32,671 bases of DNA, taken from Chlamydiota bacterium (GTDB lineage: Bacteria > Auribacterota > UBA3054 > B51-G9). Location of the stretch: positions 1 through 32,671 of the forward strand of contig QMOL01000004.1 of NCBI GenBank assembly GCA_003648225.1, in the 5' to 3' direction. Of the stretch, positions 1 through 5,939 are shown in pieces. The notes beneath the pieces were generated by a model. That model worked only from the letters and a program-made list of their open reading frames with translations, was not told the origin of the DNA and did no database searches. The translations under genes were made by a program, and so were the position numbers. The first letter of the stretch is position 1, and each line of letters starts with the position of its first letter.

Positions 1-1
1 A

Positions 2-79
2 GAAGAAGCATTAAAAAAGATTTCTGAAGAGTTTGGTCTTTCGATAGAAAATGCAGAAAAATTGCTGAATGGTTTATAG
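2..79 (+). CDS. C-terminal end of an unidentified protein (5' cut by window)
   Basis: An open frame enters from the left edge and stops at TAG (77-79), giving 25 residues rich in Glu, Lys and Leu that look like an amphipathic helical tail (…KISEEFGLSIENAEKLLNGL). Too little is visible to name a family. It is followed by a non-coding, repeat-bearing gap, so it probably ends a transcription unit. A chance open frame cannot be excluded at this length. Confidence 0.4.
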   Translation, partial: EEALKKISEEFGLSIENAEKLLNGL

Positions 80-304
80 CAGAACAATTAATTTTATTAA
101 CAGAACGATTTTTAACAGTACTAGTAAATGCATTTTTATTCATTTTAACAGAACTATTAATTTTATTTGCTAAATTATTAAATATAAATATAATTTTATT
201 TTAACCACATAAGAAATTTACAATGAGCTTATACATCTTCCTATTTACCTTTAAGTATGGCTCTTAGAACTCATTTCTCGTAACTAATAAAAGAAACTTT
301 GAGT

Positions 305-324
305 CTTAGAGTCTTTGTGGCTAA
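305..324 (-). repeat. Dispersed repeat A, copy 1 (CACAAAGACTC type)
   Basis: The 20-mer cttagagtctttgtggctaa occurs here and again exactly at 29258-29277. Its reverse complement starts TTAGCCACAAAGACTC, resembling the short CACAAAGACNC-type intergenic repeats I associate with PVC and candidate-phylum genomes. Function unknown. Confidence 0.6.
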
Positions 325-370
325 ATTATTAAAATAAAGAAATGTTGTATTTATAAATAAATGTTATTAT

Positions 371-404
371 TTCGTGTTTATTAGTGTTTATCCGTGGTTA
401 AAAA
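371..404 (-). repeat. Dispersed repeat B, copy 1 (CACTAATG type)
   Basis: The sequence ttcgtgtttattagtgttta followed by tccgtggttaaaaa closely matches 1007-1040, and in opposite orientation the start of the CACTAATG unit at 29191-29216. It lies just upstream of the MazG-like gene, and both plus-strand copies are followed by a second aattcgtggt phrase that runs into an ATG. It may have carried the translation-start context with it. Confidence 0.55.
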
Positions 405-423
405 CAATTAATTCGTGGTTATT

Positions 424-798
424 ATGAGAAAAAATATTACTATTAAAGAAATGTTGGACATCTCAAACAAACTTTATGAAAAACATAAAGATTATTGGGA
501 TAGCAGTCCGGAATCAAATATTAATTGGGTTTGCTGGCTCGTTGGTGAAGTTGGTGAGGTAATTGATATTATCAAGAAAAAGGGAACGGATAAAATTATG
601 AATGACGAGACTATCCGCCGGGAAATGTTATTAGAAATCACTGACTGCTATATGTATTTAGCCGATATAATCAATCGGTACAAATTCACCGCTGAAGAAT
701 TTTCCGAAGCGTACAACGAAAAGATGGATTACAATCTCAAACGGGATTATACAAAAAGTACGACAAAGGCGGATAAATTAGGGATTGGTAATTTGTAA
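424..798 (+). CDS. MazG-like nucleoside-triphosphate pyrophosphohydrolase
   Basis: A 124-residue all-alpha protein of the MazG/NTP-PPase type, a family that hydrolyses (d)NTPs to NMP and pyrophosphate and is often used for pool cleaning. The metal-binding pattern is visible: E42-x2-E45 in GEVGEVIDI and E71-x2-D74 in EITDCYMYLADI, each on a predicted helix. The length suits a single-domain MazG-like protein, not the two-domain E. coli enzyme. I chose ATG at 424. A GTG at 415 would add three residues but lies inside the repeat-derived aattcgtgg phrase, and the next gene uses an ATG in the same context. The substrate cannot be inferred. No partner gene is adjacent, and a hairpin with a T-run (949-976) follows. 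Confidence 0.75.
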   Translation: MRKNITIKEMLDISNKLYEKHKDYWDSSPESNINWVCWLVGEVGEVIDIIKKKGTDKIMNDETIRREMLLEITDCYMYLADIINRYKFTAEEFSEAYNEKMDYNLKRDYTKSTTKADKLGIGNL

Positions 799-838
799 TT
801 GGAAATTGGAAAACGCAACCCATTTAAATTGCAAAATA

Positions 839-858
839 GGACGCTGAGGACAGCGTCC
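839..858. repeat. Short inverted repeat (ggacgct…agcgtcc)
   Basis: A 7-bp perfect stem, ggacgct / agcgtcc, with a 6-nt loop sits 40 nt after the MazG-like gene. No T-run follows, so it is not a typical terminator. It looks like a small dispersed hairpin element. A second small stem, aaacgc-gaa-gcgttt, lies at 918-932. Confidence 0.5.
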
Positions 859-948
859 CTCCAGATGTTTAATTCACCATATTCCGTGATGATGCAACAA
901 TTTTAATAAATTGTTCTAAACGCGAAGCGTTTGTGATGAATTTTTAAT

Positions 949-976
949 AAAATAACAAACCATTATTTGTTATTTT
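949..976 (+). terminator. AT-rich hairpin with T-run, possible terminator of the MazG-like gene
   Basis: Perfect 11-bp arms AAAATAACAAA (949-959) and TTTGTTATTTT (966-976) with a 6-nt loop, followed by two more T. The T tract fits an intrinsic terminator, but the stem has very few G-C pairs, so strength is doubtful. Confidence 0.4.
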
Positions 977-1006
977 TTGAAATATTTATCATTTAAATCA
1001 TTTTTA

Positions 1007-1040
1007 TTCGTGTGTATTAGTGTCCATTAGTGGTTAAAAA
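1007..1040 (-). repeat. Dispersed repeat B, copy 2 (CACTAATG type)
   Basis: Second plus-strand copy of the unit at 371-404 (ttcgtgtgtattagtgtcca, then ttagtggttaaaaa). It is again placed about 30 nt before a start codon, here that of the DnaB-like helicase, and again followed by a partial second aattcgtggt phrase. Confidence 0.55.
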
Positions 1041-1069
1041 ATATTAAATTAAATTCGTGGTAAAAAATT

Positions 1070-2464
1070 ATGAAAAAGTCACAATATGAATCAAAATTAT
1101 CAGAAAAAAATATTGAACAATATGTCCCACCTAATAATGTATTAGCGGAGAAATGCGTTCTCGGCGGAATGATAACGGACGAAATTGTTCTTGTAACTGC
1201 GATTGATACTCTTAACTCGAACTCGTTTTGTCTGCCGGAACATAGACAAATATTTCTTGCAGCAGAAAATTTGTACAGTAAAATGGCACCTGTTGATATT
1301 GTTAACCTTACAGAAGAATTGTTAAAAATGGGTTGCTGTATGGAACAAGCATGCGGGGCAGTTTATTTGAAAGAGCTTATTGATTCAGTTCCAACAACAG
1401 CCAATTACGAATATTACATAAAAATAGTTCACGATAAATGGCTTATGCGTGAACTAATTTCCACTGCCAACCAAATTATAAATAACTGTAAGGAAAGTAA
1501 TCGGGAAGTATATAAAATTCTTGGATCCACTTATCATGAACTTTTCAAGATTGAAAAATTAAGTGTATGTGATGAATTCAAGAAATTAAAAAGTATGATG
1601 AATCAAATTGCAGGTCATATTAAGAAATTGATTGATAATAATAAATCTGTTATCGGATTAGACACCGGATTCAGAGAATTAAATGAGTTAACCACCGGAT
1701 TCCACGATGGCGAACTTATTATTCTCGCGTCACAACCAGCCGTTGGGAAAACCGCTCTCGCGCTTAATATTGCCGAAAATGTTGCTATTAATGAAAATAA
1801 AGCAGTCGCTATTTTCTCACTCGAATTAACCGCGTTAGAACTTTCCATGAGAATACTCTCTTCGTATGTAAGAATTGACGCGCAAAAATTGCGCCGAGGA
1901 GGATTAACTCAACAAGACCTTTCTTTACTACTTCAAGCAAGTGCTGCTCTTAAAGAATCCAGTATTTATATTGACTCGTCGGCAACTCTTACCCCGTTAG
2001 AAGTTAGAGCTCGCTGCCGCTGGTTAAAAGCTGAAAATCCGAATCTTGGGCTCATTATTATTGATTATCTTCAATTAATGCACAGTTCCGCCTCAGAAAC
2101 TGAAAACAGTGAGCAGGAACTTTCGCAGATTTTACGGTCATTAAAATCTATAGCACTTAATTTTAATGTGCCTATTATTGTTCTTTCGCAATTGAATAGA
2201 GAATCAGAAAATGACTCTCGACCTAAATTAAGTCAACTAAGAGAATCCGGCGCTATCGAGCAGGATGCAGATTTAGTTCTTTTGCTTTATAGGAAATATA
2301 TGACTTCTCATGATCCTAAAGATGAAAATACCGCTGAACTGATTGTCACAAAACAGCGTAATGGTCCAATAGGAAATATACTTCTTAAATTTGAAAATAA
2401 ATACGCGAGATTTGAAGATTCGCCGGAGGGATTTGCAGAAATGTATTATAGGGACGATGAGTGA
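1070..2464 (+). CDS. DnaB-like replicative helicase, full length but divergent
   Basis: A 464-residue hexameric-helicase family protein. The N-terminal DnaB_N domain (about 17-120; PPNNVLAEKCVLGGMI, VPTTANYEYY) is followed by a linker and a RecA-like motor domain (about 190-464). Visible motifs are Walker A SQPAVGKT (normally G/A-R-P-S-x-GKT), FSLEL, Walker B LIIIDYLQLM, LSQLNRESE, LRESGAIEQDADL and KQRNGPIG. Several near-invariant positions differ: the Walker A Arg is Gln, and the usual ENRxxEIxxISRSLK reads ENSEQELSQILRSLK. It may therefore be a paralogue and not the housekeeping dnaB, with weakened or altered activity. The 3' half and the following non-coding 140 bp are duplicated at 27924-29071. 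ATG 1070 lies just behind a repeat-derived aattcgtgg phrase and has no Shine-Dalgarno. Confidence 0.85.
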   Translation: MKKSQYESKLSEKNIEQYVPPNNVLAEKCVLGGMITDEIVLVTAIDTLNSNSFCLPEHRQIFLAAENLYSKMAPVDIVNLTEELLKMGCCMEQACGAVYLKELIDSVPTTANYEYYIKIVHDKWLMRELISTANQIINNCKESNREVYKILGSTYHELFKIEKLSVCDEFKKLKSMMNQIAGHIKKLIDNNKSVIGLDTGFRELNELTTGFHDGELIILASQPAVGKTALALNIAENVAINENKAVAIFSLELTALELSMRILSSYVRIDAQKLRRGGLTQQDLSLLLQASAALKESSIYIDSSATLTPLEVRARCRWLKAENPNLGLIIIDYLQLMHSSASETENSEQELSQILRSLKSIALNFNVPIIVLSQLNRESENDSRPKLSQLRESGAIEQDADLVLLLYRKYMTSHDPKDENTAELIVTKQRNGPIGNILLKFENKYARFEDSPEGFAEMYYRDDE

Positions 2465-2607
2465 AGGTGGTAAGGTGTAAGGTGTCCATCTTGGTAGATA
2501 ACAATTAATGTTTGAAATTAGAAACTGGAAATTTGAATAGCCTGTTTGGAGTGCAGTAATAAAGACACGATAGTGGCTTTTACTGCGTTGGCGAGTTATC
2601 GCCAAAA
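1472..2607 (+). repeat. Long direct repeat, copy 1 (dnaB 3' two-thirds plus downstream tail)
   Basis: This segment, from the DnaB linker through the stop codon and on to the gttggcgagttatcgccaaaa hairpin, is repeated in the same orientation at 27924-29071. Similarity is moderate in the linker and first part of the motor domain, and very high in the last 65 codons and the shared non-coding tail. The copies lie about 26.4 kb apart and bracket the polysaccharide locus. Confidence 0.85.
2545..2607 (+). repeat. TTTGGAGTGC element with terminal hairpin, copy 1
   Basis: A non-coding unit starting tttggagtgcagtaataaag and ending in a perfect hairpin TTGGCGA-gtta-TCGCCAA (2588-2605). It recurs almost base for base at 29009-29071. 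It resembles the tttggagtgc…gcactccaaa intergenic elements I associate with Verrucomicrobia/Lentisphaerota genomes, here reduced to one half. There is no downstream T-run, so terminator function is unlikely. Confidence 0.55.
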
Positions 2608-2670
2608 CGAGTGGGTAAGTTGAATAACATACCTCTTTTTTAATTTATTTCAGCATATTAATTTAACCCC

Positions 2671-2689
2671 TTAGCAAAATCTTTGCTAA
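2671..2689. repeat. Perfect inverted repeat TTAGCAAA-atc-TTTGCTAA
   Basis: An 8-bp stem with a 3-nt loop between the dnaB-like gene and the URO-D relic. A-rather than T-residues follow on the plus strand. It could be a weak structural end signal or a remnant of a dispersed repeat. Confidence 0.35.
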
Positions 2690-2721
2690 AAAAGTCTCCG
2701 GCTTGGAATAAGCGATTTAAA

Positions 2722-2981
2722 ATGACTAGCAGAGAACGTATAAAAAGAATTATTGGTGGAGAAAAAGCTGACCGATTCGGAAATCCTCATGAAGATACAT
2801 GGCTGATTATCCATAATTATTTTGGAACAAAAACCGATGAAGAACTTCGGCAAAAAACTTAATGATGATTTTCGTTGGTTCACTCCGCAGTTTTTTCACG
2901 GAATATACAGACCCGAGAACGGAATAGGAATGTTCGATGCCGGAGAATATTGAAGTTATGGCGGAAGCAGCAACTGAATAA
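2722..2981 (+). pseudogene. Uroporphyrinogen-decarboxylase-family gene relic, frameshifted and internally deleted
   Basis: The frame from ATG 2722 reads MTSRERIKRIIGGEKADRFG…NPHEDTW…NYFGTKTDEELRQK, the typical N-terminus of URO-D-like (MtaA/CmuA-related) proteins. It stops at 2860-2862. Removing one A from the run at 2852-2857 restores the expected KLNDDFRWFTPQFFHG and continues to about 2953. There the frame shifts again, and gatgccggagaatattgaag opens into PENIEVMAEAATE followed by TAA at 2979-2981, which looks like the normal C-terminal end of the family. Intact members are about 340 residues, so some 250 codons have been lost by an internal deletion. The family decarboxylates uroporphyrinogen or transfers methyl groups to corrinoid proteins; this copy cannot do either. 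Confidence 0.7.
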
Positions 2982-3033
2982 ATGAAATTCTCCCTTCTCG
3001 TAGCACTATTTCCAATATTTTTTGATTTAAGAT

Positions 3034-3963
3034 ATGAATAAAAAGTTCCGTTTTGATATAATTATTAAAATGAAACAAAAAATAATAATATTTTCTCTCG
3101 GAATATTGATCGCAATATCTCTATTCTTTTTTCCGGTGCTGAAACTTCCCGTTTTAGACTCAACAGCAGATAATTATTTTGAAGAGGCAATAACAAAAGC
3201 CGGCATCGCTTATGCGACATGCAGAATTATTAATGCTTCTGTCTCGGTTGCAAAAGAGTCAACTCTGGAGTTGGAACCTGCCGGAGTAGGGGTGTCTCTC
3301 GCCGTTGGACAGGTGTTAGACCCTATTGACGACATGACTGAGCGATTGTCGGATGTGATTGTAACAGCGATAACTTCATTGGGTGTTCAGGAATTAGCGT
3401 ATGAAATCAGTGTGATTTTTGCACCACCGATACTTTCGGTTTTTATTTTCATTTTAGCGGTTTTGGTTTGGTTTGATAACCGAAAAATTATTCGATTTAG
3501 AAAAATAGTTCTCAAGATTATTTTAATTATTATAATTGCGCGCTTTTGTCTTCCGATATCATCTGTGGCAAATAATTTTATCCAAAAAGATTTTTTTGAC
3601 GATAAAATTATATCCGCAAATAACGAATTGAAGCTGAATACAGCTGAACTTGATAAATTAGCGGAACTGTCCCTCCCGAAAATTGACGGGATAAAAAAAA
3701 CAATTGAGAACAGCGCCGCGCTTATCAAACAAAAATCAATAGAATTTAAAGATGCTATAATAGTTACTGTCAGCAATATGGGAGATATAATTAAAAATTT
3801 ATTGAAGCTTACGTATTTATATGTTGGAGTGTTTTTGATTCAGGTTATTATTTTACCATTGCTAACATTTTGGTTTCTTGTAAAAATAGTAAACACACTT
3901 TTTCAAACAAAAATTCCCGTAATTCTGCATCATCCTTCAAAAACAAAAATGAAAAATGATTAA
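3034..3963 (+). CDS. Conserved integral membrane protein of unknown function
   Basis: A 309-residue protein with a membrane-anchoring N-terminus (about 13-33), a conserved-looking extracytoplasmic stretch (about 45-125; TADNYFEEAITKAGIAYATC, GVGVSLAVGQVLDPIDDMTE), two membrane segments (about 130-147 and 156-178), a charged helical region (about 185-250) and a final membrane segment (about 260-288). I cannot name its function. The N-terminal block looks like a family of uncharacterised bacterial membrane proteins. A second possible start, ATG 3070, would put the first membrane helix right at the N-terminus. The gene overlaps the next one by 8 nt, so the two are probably co-translated. Confidence 0.65.
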   Translation: MNKKFRFDIIIKMKQKIIIFSLGILIAISLFFFPVLKLPVLDSTADNYFEEAITKAGIAYATCRIINASVSVAKESTLELEPAGVGVSLAVGQVLDPIDDMTERLSDVIVTAITSLGVQELAYEISVIFAPPILSVFIFILAVLVWFDNRKIIRFRKIVLKIILIIIIARFCLPISSVANNFIQKDFFDDKIISANNELKLNTAELDKLAELSLPKIDGIKKTIENSAALIKQKSIEFKDAIIVTVSNMGDIIKNLLKLTYLYVGVFLIQVIILPLLTFWFLVKIVNTLFQTKIPVILHHPSKTKMKND

Positions 3964-4918
3964 AGAAATTATTATGCATACTTTATTCTTAGGGTTTATA
4001 CCATTTGCGGCGGGATTTGTTACAAATTGTACAGCAAAAACTAACAAGCCAATGGTTGAATGCGGAAAATTTGTGAAAATTTATGACCCAAGCGTTGGCG
4101 AGAAAGAACAATGGTACATTAATGACCATTGCTTTATTTACGGTCCTGGAGGAAAATGGAATCTTTTCGGCATCACTCATAAAGAACCGGCAAATCCGCT
4201 TGACGAAAAGAATTTCGCTCACGCAACAGCAAAAAAGCTCTTTCAAAACACTTGGAATAAACAGCCGTTTGCTCTTACTGTTGCCGAGAAACCGTCATGG
4301 AACGAAAAACATCTTTGGGCGCCGTATGTAATTTTACACAACGGAACATATTATATGTTTTACTGTGCCGGTGGCAAAGATCATACAAAATATAAAATCC
4401 ATCTTGCCACTTCTCCTGATTTAAAGAGCTGGACCCGGCATTCTAAAAATCCAATGATTGTAGATGGTTTTGATGCTCGAGACCCTTTTATTTTACGATT
4501 AGATAATAAATGGATAATGTATTACACGGCAAATCGACCTGCAAAGAAAGGGAACCATGTTGTTATCGCGGTTACAAGCGATGACTTAATTAACTGGAAA
4601 AATCCACAGGTCGTTTTTAAACACCCGATAGTTGGTACTTTTGGCGGACCAACTGAATCGCCGTTTGTTGTCGCGCGAAACGGGAAATATTATTTATTTG
4701 TTTGTACTAATAATCCTTATGACAATACGGCTGCCTATGTTAGCGATAACCCTTTTCATTGGGATATAGAAAATAAAGTTGGAGAGTTCCCGGCTCACGC
4801 TGCAGAAATTATTCAGGATAATAACGGGAAATGGTTTATCAGTCGTGCGGGATGGGGTCGTGGCGGAGTTTATCTCGCGCCATTGATTTGGAATGATGAG
4901 CAGCTAAGTAAAAAGTAA
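3956..4918 (+). CDS. Secreted glycoside hydrolase, GH43/GH32-like five-bladed beta-propeller
   Basis: A 320-residue protein with an N-terminal signal peptide (about 7-27, ending …FVTNCTA; no good lipobox) and repeated propeller-blade motifs: HLWAPYVILHNGTYYMFY, HLATSPDLKSW, DARDPFILRLDNKWIMYYTA, VTSDDLINW, GPTESPFVVARNGKYYLF and HAAEII. This pattern is typical of GH43/GH32/GH68-clan enzymes acting on arabinosides, xylosides or fructosides, and of related beta-mannoside phosphorylases. The blades carry candidate acidic residues (D in DARDPF, E in TESPF), but the substrate cannot be assigned. It probably acts in the periplasm or outside the cell. It overlaps the preceding membrane-protein gene by 8 nt. 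Confidence 0.75.
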   Translation: MIKEIIMHTLFLGFIPFAAGFVTNCTAKTNKPMVECGKFVKIYDPSVGEKEQWYINDHCFIYGPGGKWNLFGITHKEPANPLDEKNFAHATAKKLFQNTWNKQPFALTVAEKPSWNEKHLWAPYVILHNGTYYMFYCAGGKDHTKYKIHLATSPDLKSWTRHSKNPMIVDGFDARDPFILRLDNKWIMYYTANRPAKKGNHVVIAVTSDDLINWKNPQVVFKHPIVGTFGGPTESPFVVARNGKYYLFVCTNNPYDNTAAYVSDNPFHWDIENKVGEFPAHAAEIIQDNNGKWFISRAGWGRGGVYLAPLIWNDEQLSKK

Positions 4919-4944
4919 GATTTCTCCTCCTAAAAATAATAAAT

Positions 4945-5184
4945 ATGAATACTGAAATTGAACGAAATTTAAACATTCAGCCAATTGCAGAAATAATGAG
5001 TAATGACGGAATTAATGCTAAAGATCTTGTGAATGCTTCCGCAGAAATGCTTACTCATAAAATGGTGGCACGGGCCTGTAAAGGCAGACGATTAACTCCA
5101 AATGTAAAAGTAAAAGTTCGCAACGCGTTGAACAAATTTACAGGAAAAGAATATTCTTTGGAAGATTTGTTTAATTACTCTTGA
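4945..5184 (+). CDS. Small HTH-like putative DNA-binding protein
   Basis: A 79-residue protein. After a short polar N-terminus it has a helix-turn-helix-like pattern resembling the lambda-repressor/XRE fold: IAEIMSNDGINAKDLVNAS, then THKMVARACKGRRLTPNVKV and KVRNALNKFTG. The basic KGRRLTPN segment would fit a DNA contact helix and turn. I do not recognise a named family and infer regulation only from this pattern. It stands alone in a 280-nt stretch between the GH43-like gene and a transposase relic, 26 nt after the former, so it may be read through from that gene. Confidence 0.55.
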   Translation: MNTEIERNLNIQPIAEIMSNDGINAKDLVNASAEMLTHKMVARACKGRRLTPNVKVKVRNALNKFTGKEYSLEDLFNYS

Positions 5185-5197
5185 AATCGAATTGCAA

Positions 5198-5580
5198 CTA
5201 ACGGTTTTTTAGCATCTCATCTATCTCGCTCTTTTCATACTCGCCCTCGAAATAACTGCTTGTAATATCATACAAAGCAAGCGAATCGTTTGATAAATGT
5301 TTATCAACTAACTTTTGCTGAATTTGTTCTTGCCACTCCAAAAGTCTGTCCATTGAAGCAAAAGAAGCGCCGAATTCTTTTGATTCAATAATTTTCATTG
5401 CATCGGCAGAGTCTTTCATAACAACCTTCCCTTGCAAAGCGGCCTAAACAAAGAGTATTATAATCTTGTGGCGGAATGTGTCCGCAAGTTTCATGAATTG
5501 TTTTGCTGTTTTTTCGAATTGTAGTCCGCAAGACGCCTCTGAAGCGTTTGCCTGACTTTTGAATTTCGAGATGAACTTTT
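5198..5580 (-). mobile_element. IS1634-type transposase relic (frameshift plus internal deletion)
   Basis: Read on the minus strand, about 5580-5445 gives an N-terminal transposase segment (EIQKSGKRFRGVLRTTIRKN, then GHIPPQDYNTLC). A frameshift near 5440 leads into the open frame 5437-5198 (ALQGKVVMKDSADAMKIIES, EFGASFA). This jumps directly into SMDRLLEWQEQIQ…LALYDITSSYFEGEYEKSEI, the block around the first catalytic Asp (YDITSSYFEG) of IS1634-family DDE transposases. The stretch normally between FGASFA and MDRLL is missing, and everything after the first Asp block is lost (family about 500-600 aa). It is a dead fragment. No terminal inverted repeats were found. Confidence 0.7.
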
Positions 5581-5857
5581 TTGTTTTTAATCCTCTATGG
5601 CTCTATTATATCATAAACAAACTATAATATCGAGCATATAATTTTCGCCAGCATGGCTATAAATGAAAGCCAAAAATGGCCAGATAGCGGTATATATCGT
5701 TGTTACAGCGTTTTTGGTTGCAGAAGATGCGTTAAAAGTAGAATTAGCAGGATGTTCAAGCTAAAAAAGCGGGTAAAATATTGCAAGGTTTTAAACACTT
5801 ATTGCAAAATTCTTGCAAAAAAAGGTGTAAAAGCTCGTTTTATTTGTTAAATCTAAG
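5581..5857. other. Gap without a supported gene, before the polysaccharide promoter
   Basis: Between the transposase relic and the promoter at 5858 I see no gene I can defend. A 65-codon plus-strand frame (5653-5850) is rich in Cys, Arg and Lys and has no domain-like pattern. Another short frame (5663-5764) gives a 33-residue peptide with one hydrophobic stretch (IAVYIVVTAFLVAEDAL), perhaps a remnant of an exported protein. Neither has a ribosome-binding site. Confidence 0.5.
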
Positions 5858-5887
5858 TTTACATTTTTAAGCATTCTTTTGTATAAT
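5858..5887 (+). promoter_or_regulatory. Sigma70-type promoter of polysaccharide unit 1
   Basis: -35 TTTACA (5858-5863), 18-bp spacer, -10 TATAAT (5882-5887) with an upstream TG, giving a leader of about 46 nt before ATG 5940. Its spacer (tttttaagc, then a T-rich run ending in g) is nearly identical to that of the promoter at 13552-13581. Confidence 0.7.
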
Positions 5888-5939
5888 ATATTAATTAAGT
5901 AACGATTGGATTTATCATTTGTGATATATATAAAATATT

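Larger units (their letters stand above)
80..423. other. Non-coding AT-rich gap with dispersed repeats
   Basis: No convincing gene on either strand. The gap holds loosely repeated ttaacagaac-like phrases (around 98, 113 and 147) and two dispersed repeat units that recur elsewhere in the window (305-324 and 371-404). Its mix of repeats resembles the gap at 28929-29532. Confidence 0.6.

Noticed and set aside
59..79. Genome-wide TAG reassignment to Gln
   Set aside because: TAG also ends wlbA, the K+ channel gene and the leftmost partial frame, and dnaB copy 2 lacks its N-terminal domain anyway; decay explains the internal TAGs more simply.
2273..2605. Minus-strand open frames over dnaB copy 1, with an equivalent over copy 2 (28737-28961)
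   Set aside because: Both are antisense shadows of the well-supported DnaB reading frame; their similarity to each other only reflects the repeat.
5653..5850. A 65-codon plus-strand open frame and a 33-codon frame inside it (5663-5764)
   Set aside because: No start signal, no recognisable domain, composition typical of translated non-coding DNA; kept only as a comment in the gap entry.
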